Source: Voacanga thouarsii (Eukaryota; Streptophyta; Magnoliopsida; Gentianales; Apocynaceae). Taken from it: a stretch of DNA of 64,000 nt. Positions within the stretch are counted from its first letter, which is position 1. Each line of letters starts with the position of its first letter. The stretch is taken from NCBI GenBank assembly GCA_026120185.1, contig JANUWF010002014.1, positions 310,001 through 374,000 on the forward strand. Direction: 5' to 3'. The translations under genes were made by a program, and so were the position numbers. Below, piece after piece: positions 1 to 11,150 of the stretch. The notes below the pieces were generated by a model. It had not been told where the DNA came from. It ran no database searches and saw only the letters and a program-made list of their open reading frames with translations.

Positions 1-88
1 ATATGTACGAATTTGGGTATAAAAAATCATATAAAAACAAGCACATTCCAAATCAAGTTTAAATTAAAACGTTAACCGCAAATTACAT
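1..88 (-). repeat. Fragment of Athila-like LTR (3' end of LTR)
   Basis: The sequence matches the terminal ~85 bases of the LTRs that begin at 370 and 5788 (TGTACGAATTTGGGTATAAA and onward), then jumps directly to the element leader at about 89. The rest of that LTR (~1.45 kb) is missing. The window starts almost exactly at the LTR edge, so the tandem array probably continues to the left. Confidence 0.8.
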
Positions 89-369
89 AGCTTTCAGATC
101 ATAGGGTCATTTACTAAGGCTAACACCTAGAAAAGACAAGAAGAAAGTTAGATAAAGGAATTCACAATTCAAACAAAATTAAAAGAACAAATTAGTCAAT
201 TAAACATCAATCAAAGGTAGTGAATTATATTACAATGATGCACAAGATACAAAAGATGGCACTTATTTGTAAAAAGAACAATTGCACAAATTTACATATT
301 TACATGGCTAAATCAACAAAATCCAATTTTTCATTATATTGTTTCCCGGCAACAGCGCCAAAAACTTGA
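89..369 (-). repeat. Athila-like leader with PBS, from a truncated upstream unit
   Basis: Near-identical to 5510-5787. It ends at 343-360 with the complement of TGGCGCTGTTGCCGGGAA, which pairs with the 3' end of plant tRNA-Asp with one mismatch to the usual TGGCGCCGTTGCC. It abuts the LTR at 370, so that LTR served as the 5' LTR of a unit extending leftward as well as the 3' LTR of the unit to its right. Confidence 0.8.
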
Positions 370-1902
370 TGTGTACGAATTTGGGTATAAAAAATCATAT
401 AAAATTAAGCACATTCCTGATAAAGTTTAAATTAAAACGTTAACCCTAAATTACACATATGAGCAAGCATATTCATCATTAAGCATAGCATAGGGTTTAA
501 AACGAGTATCGATCCTCAAGAAACAAGTACACATCAATCACTTTTCTTTCATTGTTTAATCGACTCAATAAAGTGAAAAAGAATAAAAAGAAAAATTAAA
601 TAAAATAAAAGAATATATACATGTCAAGGATGGAGAATTATGCAACTCAAATCATTATTTTGACAAACATGACCTTAAAGTACCCAATCATTATGATAAC
701 TAATCATTCTCTTGGCATCATGAAGGATTAAGATAGATTCACTTCTTTTCCAATCTATGAAATCACTATCTTCTAGACAATTTAGCATCACATATCCTGT
801 CTCAACTAATTCACCCAAAAGATACATTAAACACAATTCTTGATTAAATCCCCATATCCTGGCAAATTTAAAACATGAAATTAACTAATGAATCCATATC
901 CTGGCAGACATCAATTAACCTTTAACTACACAATTCTTAGCAATTAACCCCCTTTTCAAGCAAGTTAATAGACAACAAATATGAAATTAATGAATTGAGA
1001 CCACCATCTACCTCTTTTCCAAGCAAGTTAATAGAAAGAAACAACAAATTAATCTCGTAATCAGCATAAGTAATTAAATATCAAGAATAGAAATCAAGTA
1101 ATCAAAAGATCAAAGTAACTCTAAAAATCATGAATACAGAAAACAATGTCAAATTACAATAAAAAAATTAATACATCATTGTTCAAGAAAAGAAAACAAA
1201 GTTAAAAGAAAGAACTCATAGACAAGCCTCCTTCATCTTCCTTCGTAGATTCTCTTGTACAATCCTCCTTGATTTGATGAATTCCTCCTTGAACTTGAGT
1301 GATTTTGTGTTTTGCTCCTTGAATTCATACCTTTGACTTGTGTTTTTTTCTCTAGGTTTTGGAAGTGCCTAAATACGTCTTTCTGGGGTTTCTGGCCGAA
1401 TAGAAGTAGGAAAATACCAAAACTTTGAAAATTGCCAAAAATGTACATGAAAATCGAGGCACCGCCTCTGTACCAGTGCACAACCAGTGCTACCTGTCCT
1501 GCCTAGGGCTGGTGTCGTTTACATTTTGTCTCTCTATCCGTTCATCAATTTTCTTGATTTTCATGCCAACTTCTTCCAGGTCACAGCCGGCGCCACCTCT
1601 GGGCTCCCAACCAGTGCTAGCTGAGTTTTGTTCAGCCCTTGTTTTGCCGATTTTTCATTGTCTCGAAGTGCATGCCAGCAGCACGTGGCCAGTGCCGCCT
1701 ATCCTGTCCTGGCGGGCACTACCTCTAGTCTATTTAGCAACGAATTTTCCTTATTTTACTCCTAAAATTTGAAATAATGCAGAAAATACCTTTCCAAGGG
1801 TAAAATCTCAAATATGAAGTAATATGACCAGTTATTGCACAAAATGTATCAATAAATGGCCTCAAATAACTAGGAAATATATGAGTAATTTAGGCCCTAT
1901 CA
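370..1902 (-). repeat. LTR, left copy (shared between two tandem units)
   Basis: Matches 5788-7330 along its whole length with scattered substitutions and small indels. It contains an AT-rich half and a GC-rich island (about 1458-1735) with a GCCGGCGCC box at 1586-1594. On its right is a polypurine tract and on its left a PBS, so it is flanked by internal sequence on both sides. Reading frames inside it have no recognisable product. Confidence 0.9.
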
Positions 1903-1918
1903 CATTCTCCCACACTTG
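1903..1918 (-). other. Polypurine tract (plus-strand primer site)
   Basis: On the minus strand the sequence CAAGTGTGGGAGAATG directly precedes the LTR start TGATAGGGCC. This is the expected position and composition of a polypurine tract that primes second-strand synthesis. Confidence 0.7.
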
Positions 1919-3660
1919 TCCTCAAGCGAAGTATCAAAGAGAAGTAGAAAAATACAAGTTTTCACAAAATCACTCAATTAATTTCAAAATAATATTTCCA
2001 ATGCTTTCTTTATTCATGACAACAAAACATATGCTACTATATCTTTCATAACAAATGCAAGACTTGTGTAAGTGAAGAATGACTAGTAGAACCATCCCAA
2101 CACTTAACATCATTCTCAAACCATTGGAAAGAATTTAGTTAAAAAAAAATATGCATTCCATAAGCTTACTTTTCATCCACTCTCTCCACTAATCTGAGAC
2201 ATATCATGATTCTACTTAGGTCAAGTAGGACTTTTAAGCTTGTAATGTAAGGCTAGAGGGTTTGTAATGTAGCTGTCAAACGAAGGATATAGGAAAATCA
2301 AATATCAAAGAAGATGAGAGTTTGCAAGAAAAGGATAAACAAAATGTACCAATAGATTCCAAACTTTTCTTGCTTTCCTATCACAAAACCAATCAATAGC
2401 CCATAACCTTGTATAGCAATCATACTCCAATTCAAGAAAATCTTGCATTCTTTTCATCAATAGTTCTCAACGCATCAATCATATTGCACAAGATCATCAA
2501 AATTTCAGCAATTCTTATTCCAACTCAACCAACATTCTTCTTGTTCTCTTCTTTTCTTTTTCTTTCAGCTTTTCTTTTTTTTTTTCTCTTCTTTCAAATG
2601 CTTCTTTTGTTTGTTTCTCACTTTTTCTTTCAACATTTTCTAGCAGCTTTTTGTTTTTCTCAATCTTTCTTTTTCTTCCTCCTTTCTCCTTTCACAATTC
2701 CAACTCAACACATGATGCATGACTGAAAGTAACAAGTCATGACATTTACACAAGCATTTTGCCTCATAATTCTTCTACTTGTACTTTTATCCATCAAGAG
2801 CAATCAAAGATTTGGAAGGTAAATCAAACTATCTAAAAGAAGTAATGGACAAAGTATGATAATGGGTTTAAGAAAGAAATTAACAATTTAGGCTCAAAAT
2901 AGGCACTAGGGATAATATAAAATAGGTAGGCTTGAAAAGTTCAAACTATCCAAAGAAGGTCTATTACCGTCATCCCTAAGTTAAATCATGAGTGTCTTTC
3001 TTATTTTGCCTCGAGAGATATTCAAGTAAGTTCTAGAATGCTCAATGAATTTTAGTAGAAAAACAAGTTTAAGAACAATGTAAAGCATTTGATCAAGAAC
3101 TACTTAGTCCAAGTGCGTGCAAAAAGTCATGCATAAACGACAAATGATATAGAACATATGCTCTGTGATCTAGCACAAAGACATGCATTAAAATACATCT
3201 TGAAATCTCAAAAAATTAGGAAAAAAAAATTGAAAATTTTGCTCAAAAGGTTCAAAGAATTTCAGAAGAATGAAGCATAGAAGAATTCCAGGGTTCAAAG
3301 AATTTCAATAAGAATGAAGCGTAGAAGAATTCCCATTCCAACCACTCCCCTACACTTAAATTGGACATCATCCTCAATGGCCAAACAAATAGAGCAAGGA
3401 AATATTCCCACAGGACCAAAAATAAAGGGGAAAAGAGAAGAAAGAAAATACTTCCATTGCATTGTGTATTCTCCTACAAAAGAGTTGAATTCCAGCAGAA
3501 AGGAGCATTGTTAAAGTACCTAGAAAGGAAAATACACAAAAGAAACACACCAGAGCATAAAAACTAGAAAAGAAAAATAAGCAAAAGGTAAAGAAAATAG
3601 TATGAAAAAGAAAAAAATATAGTACGAAAGAAAGAAATCAAGATAACTTAAGAAGTTTTA
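1919..3660 (-). other. Athila-like 3' non-coding region with purine tract
   Basis: Downstream of integrase and upstream of the PPT, with no recognisable coding sequence. It contains a long plus-strand pyrimidine (minus-strand purine) tract at about 2515-2700 and a second PPT-like segment at about 3340-3380. Both features recur at comparable positions in the element at 12138-17510. Confidence 0.6.
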
Positions 3661-4641
3661 TTCTTCACTGTCAAAGAGCATATCCACCTGATCTGTGTTG
3701 CAAAGAATTTCACCAACATAGCGCTTCACTTGATTGCCATTGACTTTAAAAGTGCGCTCAGTGGGGCGAGTAATTTCAAGGGTTCTAAAGGGGAATATTT
3801 TACTTATCGTGTATGGTCCTGACCACCTTCATTGCAACTTACCTAGAAAAATTCGTAAGCGGGAATTGAATAACAACACTTGATCGCCTTTCTCGAATTT
3901 GTGTTGTCGAGTGGTATGCTTATCGTGCCGTTTTTTGACCTTCTCTTTATGCTATATTGAATTCTCATATGCATCCTCGCGTAACTCCTCTAAGGCTGTG
4001 AGTTGGAGCATCCTTGACTTTCCAGCTGATTCTAGATCAAGGTTAACAAGTTTTATAGCCCAATAATCTTTATGCTCAATCTCAACAGGTAAATGACATA
4101 CTTTTCCATAAACTAACCGAAAAGGAGTTGTGCCAATTAGGGTCTTAAAAGCTGTCTTGTATGCCCAAAGAGTGTCATCTAATTTTAGACTCCAGTCCTT
4201 CCTAGTAGGGTTAACAATTTTTTCCAAGATTCTTTTGATTTCCCTATTAATCACTTCAACCTGTCCACTTGTTTGGGAATGATAGGGGGTAGCAAACCTA
4301 GGGTTCACTCCTAGATGTTTGAGAACTTTTTCCATTTGAGTATTACAAAAATGAGTCCCCCTATCACTAATGAGCACCTTAGGCACACCGAAATGGGTGA
4401 AAAGTTTTTTCAGAAATTTTACCACAACCCTTGCATCATTAGTTGGTAAAGCTTGTGCTTCAACCCACTTAGAAACGTAATCCACTGCTACAAAAATGTA
4501 TTTATTACACAAAGAACTAGGAAAAGGTCCCATGAAGTCTATCCCCCAACAATCAAATACTTCACAAACTTGAAAATTTTGTAATGGCATATCATGATTT
4601 GGGTGCCCTTCTTCACAGAAATCACAACTTACATTTAGCAC
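3661..4641 (-). pseudogene. Athila-like integrase (decayed)
   Basis: Integrase inserts retroelement cDNA into the genome. The catalytic core reads continuously from 4641 to 3952. All three acidic residues are in context: D in [10 protein letters not shown] in LISDRGTHF and E in [13 protein letters not shown]. The phrase [11 protein letters not shown] is typical of the Athila/Tat group. Past a stop at 3952 the frame continues with a GPY/F-type C-terminal region (RWSGPYTI near 3810), itself broken by a TGA. The N-terminal zinc finger is missing, because the frame begins in a gag-like Cys/His motif ([13 protein letters not shown]). The protein is probably non-functional, although the core looks well preserved. 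Confidence 0.85.
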
Positions 4642-5419
4642 TTAGCCTTGAGGCATCACCATTTGTACCATCTTTTGAGTTAAAGCTTCCGCCTTAGCTT
4701 CCAAAGCTGCTACAGCATCCACTTTGTGCACTCCTTGCACATGAGCTCTAGACCTTGCACTTTCCCAAGAATAGTTATTAGAAGCCAAATTTTCAATGAG
4801 ATTGAATACCTATTCTGGGGTCTTATGATTGATGGAACCCCCTGCAGAAGAGTCTACCACTTGTCGTGTTGCAAACATAAGGCCATTAAGAAAGATGTGC
4901 ATCTGCATTCCTAGCTCAAATCCGAGGTGTGGGCACTTTCTCAACATCTCCTTAATCTCTCCCAACTTTCATACAAAGGTTCAAAATCTAGCTGTTGGAA
5001 AGAAAAATTTTTTTTTTGAGTTTGGATGTCCAAGCTGGAGGAAAATATTCGGCAAGGAATTTTTTAGCCAGAGCATTCCAAGTGGTGATGGAACTTGTGG
5101 GTAAAGACTTTAACCAGGATTTGGCTCTATCTCTCAAAGTAAAAGGAAAAAGTCTTAGTTTTATGGCATCTTTAGACATACCATTCATCTCAAAGGTATC
5201 ACTAATTTCAAGGAAACTAGCTAGGTGGGCATTAGGATCTTTTTTAGGTAGCCCATCAAATTGGACCATATTTTGGACCATCTGGATGATATTAGGTTTT
5301 ATTTCAAAATTATTCACATCCACCCTAGGTCTAGTGATACTTAAGCCCGTGCCTGAGATTGCAGGTTTCACAGTCATCCATGACCCTCCTGTTATTTCCA
5401 AAATTGTTATTTTGAGCAC
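4642..5419 (-). pseudogene. Athila-like gag (decayed)
   Basis: Gag is the capsid protein of the element. The frame at 5419-4988 contains recognisable Athila gag core: DPNAHLASFLEISDTF, then LRLFPFTLRDRAKSWLKSLP, then TTWNALAKKFLAEYFPP. After a frame break near 4990, later gag sequence continues to about 4660 (LYESWERLR-like, then NNYSWESARSRA and an Ala-rich coiled stretch). It runs into the integrase frame after a stop, so protease, RT and RNase H have been lost between the two. The start codon is uncertain. Confidence 0.8.
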
Positions 5420-5787
5420 CGTCCATGTCTATGAGTAAGTTCCTTTTGACTGTCCGGCGGATTTTTGACAATGTCCTTTCGATTTTAGGATCAAAATCTA
5501 CTATATCGCCTTCAGATCATAGGGTCATGTACCAAGGCTAACACCTAGAAAAGACAAGAAGAAAGTTAGATAAAGGAATTCACAATTCAAACAAAATTAA
5601 AAGAACAAATTAGTCAATTAAACATCAATCAAAGGTAGTAAATTAGATTACAAAGATGCACAAGATACAAAAGATGGCACTTATTTGTAAAAAGAACAAT
5701 TGTACAAATTTACATATTTACATGGCTAAATCAACAAAATCCAATTTTTCATTATATTGTTTCCCGGCAACAGCGCCAAAAACTTGA
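5420..5787 (-). other. Athila-like leader and tRNA-Asp-type PBS
   Basis: Leader between the 5' LTR and gag. The PBS complement lies at 5761-5778 (TGGCGCTGTTGCCGGGAA on the minus strand), 9 bases from the LTR edge. The segment 5510-5787 is duplicated at 89-369. Confidence 0.8.
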
Positions 5788-7330
5788 TGTGTACGAATTT
5801 GGGTATAAAAAATCATATAAAATTAAGCACATTCCTGATAAAGTTTAAATTAAAACGTTAACCCTAAATTACACATATGAGCAAGCATACTCATCATTAA
5901 GCATAGCATAGGGTTTAAAACGAGTATCGATCCTCAAGAAACAAGTACACATCAATCACTTTTCTTTCATTGTTTAATCGACTCAATAAAGTGAAAAAGA
6001 ATAAAAAGAAAAATTAAATAAAATAAAAGAATATATACATGTCAAGGATGGAGAATTATGCAACTCAAATCATTATTTTGACAAACATGACCTTAAAGTA
6101 CCCAATCATTATGATAACTAATCATTCTCTTGGCATCATGAAGGATTAAGATAGATTCACTTCTTTTCCAATCCATGAAATCACTATCTTCTAGACAATT
6201 TAGCATCACATATCCTGTCCCAACTAATTCACCCAAAAAGATACATTAAACATAATTCTTGATTAAATCCCCATATCCTGGCGAATTTAAAACATGAAAT
6301 TAACCAATGAATCCATATCATGGCAGACATCAATTAACCTTTAATTACCCAAATCATAGTAATTAACCCCTTTTCCAAGCAAGTTAATAGACAACAAATA
6401 TGAAATTAATGAATTGAGACTACCATCAACCCCTTTTCCAAATAAGTTAATAGAAATAAACAATAAATTAATCTCGTAATCAGCATAAGTAATTAAATAT
6501 CAAGAATAGCAATCAAGTAATCAAAAGATCAAAGTAATTCTAAAGATCATGAATACAAAAAATAATGTCAAATTACAATAAAATAATTAATACATCATTA
6601 TTCAAGAAATGAAAACAAAGTTAAAAGAAAGCACTCATAGACAAGCCTCTTCATCTTCCTTCGTAGACTATCTTGTATAATCCTCCTTGATTTGATGAAT
6701 TCCTCCTTGAACTTGAGTGATTTTGTATTTTGCTCCTTGAATTCATACCTTTGACTTGTGTTTTTCCTCAATTTATAGGCTTTAGAAGTGCCTAAATACG
6801 TCCTTCTGGGGTTTCTGGCCGAATAGAAGTAGAAAAATACCAAAACTCTGAAAATTGCTAAAATGCGCATGAAAATCGAGGCACCGCCTCTGTACCAATG
6901 CACAGCCAGTGCTCCCTATCCTACCTAGGGCTAACGCCGGTTTCATTCTATCTCTCTGTCCGTTCATCGATTTTTCTCGATTTTCATGCCAAATTCTTCC
7001 AAGTCGCAGCCGGCGCCGCCTCTAGGCTCCCAACTGGTGCCGGCTGTATTCTGTTTAGCCCCTATTTCTCCGATATTTTATTACCTCGAAGTGTGTGCCA
7101 ACAGCGCGTGGCTGGGGCTGCCTGTGTTGTCTTGTCTTGGCCGGCACCGCCTCTAGTCTGTTTAGCGACGATTTTGCATTGTTTTACCCCTTAAATTTGA
7201 AATAATGCTGAAAATACCTTTCCAAGAGTAAAATCTAAAATATGAAGGAATATGACCAGTAATTGCACAAAATGTATTCAAAAATGTCCTTAAATAACTA
7301 GGAAATATATGAATAATTTAGGCCCTATCA
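5788..7330 (-). repeat. 5' LTR of Athila-like element
   Basis: Full-length partner of 370-1902, with a GC-rich island at about 6878-7165 (GCCGGCGCCG at 7009-7018, TGGTGCCGGCTG at 7035-7046). The match to the left LTR stops exactly at CCTATCA (7330), which defines the outer edge of the element. Confidence 0.9.
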
Positions 7331-8690
7331 TATACCATTTTTGAAATCCCTAAACATGTGTAAGGTTTATCCCAGTAAGAATTATTTTATGCCATTTTGG
7401 GCTTGATTGAACATCGTAATTGGCTTGGAAATCTTACTGGATGATTAAAGCATAAATTTTGTGAATTTTGTCCTTTTTGGATTAAATATTTAAGATTTTT
7501 GAAAAATGGTAAATTTTGTAATCGGGTATTCATAAATTGACTGGAATTCCCTTATTAGAACATTTTATGAAAATATGTTTGGAAACTTTGAATTTAATCC
7601 TCTTTTGAGATTAGAATTCTAGATTTCTTGAAATGAGTGCTGTTTGGAATTGTGTATTTGAAAAATGATCCAAATGTCCTTATTGGAATGTTTATGAAAA
7701 CTTTTAGAATCAGGTATACAGTAAATGACTGAAATATCCTTATTAGAACTTTTGTGAATACTTTTCAAATCGGGTAAGGGTAAATGACTCGAATACCCTC
7801 GAAAAGTCTCTTGGAATCGGGTATGGATAAAATGACTTGAATACTTTTGGAAATGACTTTTGTGATCGAGTCTGGGAAAAATGACCCGGATACTTTTGGA
7901 AACTTGTTTTGATGTATGAATAGAACTCTTTAGTTTGTTTCAACAATTTTGAAAATGATCTCTCGTGATGAGATTGACTTTTGAAAAATGACTTTTGATC
8001 CCTGAAATTATATTGGCCTGATGTGCCTATGGAATGAATTGATTAGCTCTGCGGAGCCTATGTGAATATTGATCTGACTTGCAAGTCAGTGGGATCAAAT
8101 GTGATTTTGCCCCAAAAATATTTTGATTTGAAAATCCTGTGGGATCAGATAACTCTCTGGCCTGATCAGCCAGAAGGGGTTGGTATTGGTAATGTTAAGT
8201 ACTCAGCAAGACCTTTGATCTTTGTACTAGCCTATATTAAAGTTAGACGACCTTAGTAACCTGGCCTAGTTCTAAGGATTGCCTTACTTCGAACAGGATG
8301 ACAGGACATTGAGATAAGTCGTCCTAGCTAGCCTTTTAGCACTTGACAATTGCTGCATCTGCGGGCGCTTGTTATTTTAAGTCATTCGTTGGATACCGGG
8401 CAGGGACACTTAGTGCGTTTGATTCCTTGCTACCTCGATGGTGATTGATGTCAGGATTAGGACCACTGGCTTATGGTGGCAAGTAAAAGATTGTGTATTG
8501 CAGTACACTAGGTATGCTGCAGTATACCTGAGCGGAAGTACGCTGCGGAAGAGTTTCGGCATCCCCAGTTGAGTGCCCAAGGGACCAGCCTACATTGGGA
8601 CGACAGAAGATTGTGGCCTGGTCAGATTGGGAATTGTTCCACGAAGATTGCATGCCGGCAAGCAGCTTGTCTGAGTGTTGTAGCTTTATT
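7331..8690 (+). repeat. Degenerate sequence, probable old Tekay-type LTR
   Basis: No gene is recognisable. Two features resemble the Tekay-like LTRs further right: GTTAAGTACTCAGCAAG near 8191 (compare GTTGAGTACTCAGCGAG near 39083) and, about 60 bases later, an inverted repeat with a central GGCC (8251-8277). The element boundaries and PBS cannot be found, so this is an inference from short motifs. Confidence 0.4.
7705..7905 (+). repeat. Degenerate short tandem repeat
   Basis: Units start ATCAGGTA, ATCGGGTA, ATCGGGTA and ATCGAGTC at 7709, 7769, 7816 and 7865, so the spacing is about 47-60 bases. Each is followed by a TAAATGACT-like and GAATAC-like segment. A more distant unit starts at 7521. 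Confidence 0.65.
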
Positions 8691-11150
8691 TGGAGTAGTT
8701 CTTCCTTTTCAGAATTTGGCTGCTGACTCTTCCACCGAGGAGGCTATTTGCCTACAGAGGCCCTCGGCCTTAAGTTTCTCATCCAAAGCTCGTCTTTCGG
8801 AATCCAGCTCTGCCTTGAGTGCTCATAGCTATTTCTCAAGACCTTAAATTCTTTCAACTCCTTAAAAAATCTGAGCTCGAAGGATACTGAGGCTAGCAGT
8901 ACCTTTCTTACGATGCGACTGTAAAAATGACTCCTGTTCTCGGAGTATTCCCAAATCTTCAAGTTAACTTGAAGCTTCATCCTTTCTGTTTTTGGTATCA
9001 GAGAAGAAGAATTGTTTAAACCTCATGTGCCCAAGGTAATCAACCGACAGGCGTTTCAACTCAATAGGGACATCGAAGTCGGTTGATTTTGCAAGCAGTA
9101 GGAGGGCTAGACTGACTGCATCTTTGGAGGATCGGTTGGTCAACAAGTTGGTTCCCATTAGACTATGCAAAAGTTTTAGTACAGCGGCCTCAGTCGTTAT
9201 TTGCTGAGAGGGAGTAGGTTCTTTTGGAGGCTCAAGAGCCACTTCTGCAAGAGGCATGATAGGCTTGTTGTCAACCATTTTCTCTAAGTTAGCACTTCGG
9301 ATGCTTAAGCAATAGCCGATGAAGGAAAAGCAGCTGAAGTTCCTTCCTCGGCCGTTATTGTTTTTGTAGGTAACAAGGGGGGCATAGCTGCTGATGACTT
9401 AGAGGAAGAGTCAGAGATAACCAACTGGCTAATTTTCTGTTTCTGCAAAAGGAGAAAATAAAAGGTTAGTTTTGAGCTAAAGGTTGAAGAATATTGGAAA
9501 AAATATGTTTAGCACAAATTTAAACCTTAGCAAATATCGGAGCATGGGTAGCCTGCCGCTTTTTTGACTGCCTAAGCAAAAGGAGGACGGTTTCTTCTTC
9601 TTCTTCAGTAGGTGGAAGAATGGGGGTTCTCTTTATCGATCGCATCTGGAATAATGGCGTGGCGATCAGACTGGCAGATGCCTTGCTCTGCTTACTTTTC
9701 TTTGTCGTGGACATTTCCACAACTGTCGATACCGATCCAGCCAGTTTAAACAACCACGCCTCCACAGGGGCGGAGAAGAGCATCTCACTTAGCAGTCACC
9801 ATCACAGGTTGAAGTTAGGTGTGGCCTCTCGGACGACTTGAAAGCCATGGTACTTAAAGGAACGAATAACGGTTAAAGACCTATCGGCTAAAGTATGCAC
9901 ATCTTCAGCCGATAGGATAGGTAAGACATTATAAGATGAAATGTGACCAGGATTTGCAAGAATGTCTTGAATTAACCAAATTACCGAGAAAACCAATAAG
10001 GGTTATGGTTCATAGGAGGACTTAGCACTTCGGGCACCTGGTTTGGCCCCTAGAAGGAGTTTTCAAGAACACAACATTCTAGCCCAGATAGTCTCTTGGG
10101 AGGCTTCTGGTGCATCGGCAAGCTTCGTCAACAAGAGGGGGCCGGTCTCCTGGGCAGAGTAATGAAGGAAGTGCGGTACATTCTGGAGATGATTCTAATA
10201 AAAGTAGGACATGATGGTTCCAACAGAAGGCCTATTTACAGGAGCCCTCGATAGCCGATAACCTGTAGCTCGGTTGGCAGAATCCATGGAGTCCTTAAGA
10301 AGATTGTTGATGCTGAATTGGGGAATGTACTAATAGATCTATAGCTGTATAACCTAGAGGGGGCTGCCAAGATTAGTCGAGTTACCCCGAGCCGATAGGA
10401 TCGACGTCATCAAGTTCATTAGCTGTTAGACTAAGGACAGCAGCAGAGAAGCCAGGTGCCTTTTCTTCCTCAACAAAGTCGATATGTAGTATCGGTACTT
10501 GTTGCTTATCCCCACCGAGTGAGAACAAAAGATGTATTTGTAGAGCCACAGCCATAGAAAAGAGGACTGTTCTTCCTTTAAAGGAACATTGCCTATGCCC
10601 CTTTGGGCGGCCACAAAGTTACGATAGGAGACAGTAGACTTGTCCATGTGGGGCTTCAACGGCGGGTAAGTTTTCGTCGTCATAGAAGACAGGAATCTTG
10701 TCCCCATTGCAACAGAAGCCCAAAATGGTGTAGATGTTCAATATGGTCAGAGAGAACATATCATGGGGGAAAAATGAAGCCATTGATCGTTGGAGACTAG
10801 AACGTCAAAACAACGGTGAAAAGTTTGCGGTCGAAGGCCATTTCAAAATCGGACATCATAATGGCATCTCAGATGCCCCACTGATCCCAAAGGGCACTGT
10901 AAGTAGCGTGGCAATGATCACCCCATTCTCTATAATTTTTTAGGGGGTGCAACGAATGGTGGAAAGAAAATGGCAGGCCAACCATAGAAAACATATCCCG
11001 ATTCAATGGAAGGACGAAACCCTCCGCATGGGCAGACTGTAAGTGATCGGAGATAACTTCCGTCAGCAGTAGCCGAAGACCTAAGGCGTATAGATTAGCC
11101 TCAGCTTGAATCAAAACCATAGGGGTATGATCAATCGAAGTAGCCATAGA
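8690..11150 (-). pseudogene. Plant mobile domain (PMD, aminotransferase-like) gene, decayed
   Basis: PMD proteins are plant proteins of the MAIN/MAIL type, often carried by transposons. Reading from a candidate start at 11147 (MATSIDHTP), pieces appear in order. The PMD core holds SPTINGFIFPHDMFSLTILN (about 10760) and EEQSSFLWLWLYKYIF (about 10560). A basic/acidic linker follows (KKSKQSKAS and TEEEEETV, about 9590-9720). The C-terminal region holds a coiled coil (ALKAELDSERRALDEKLKAE, about 8765-8825). The pieces lie in different frames and are separated by stops, so it is a pseudogene. It could be part of a larger transposon; I see no terminal repeats for one. Confidence 0.6.

Larger units (their letters stand above)
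370..7330 (-). mobile_element. Athila-like Ty3/gypsy element (internally deleted)
   Basis: Two LTRs of about 1.53 kb (370-1902 and 5788-7330) flank 3.9 kb of internal sequence. On the minus strand the LTR starts TGATAGGGCC and ends CGTACACA. A tRNA-Asp-type PBS lies beside the right-hand (5') LTR and a purine tract beside the left-hand (3') LTR. Athila-type gag and integrase are present; protease, reverse transcriptase and RNase H are absent. No target duplication can be assessed because the left LTR is shared with another unit. Confidence 0.9.

Noticed and set aside
1425..1772. 115-codon plus-strand frame
   Set aside because: Lies within the Athila-like LTR on the strand opposite to the element and follows the GC-rich island; the other LTR copy does not keep the same frame.
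4995..5438. 147-codon plus-strand frame
   Set aside because: Antisense shadow of the gag frame on the minus strand.
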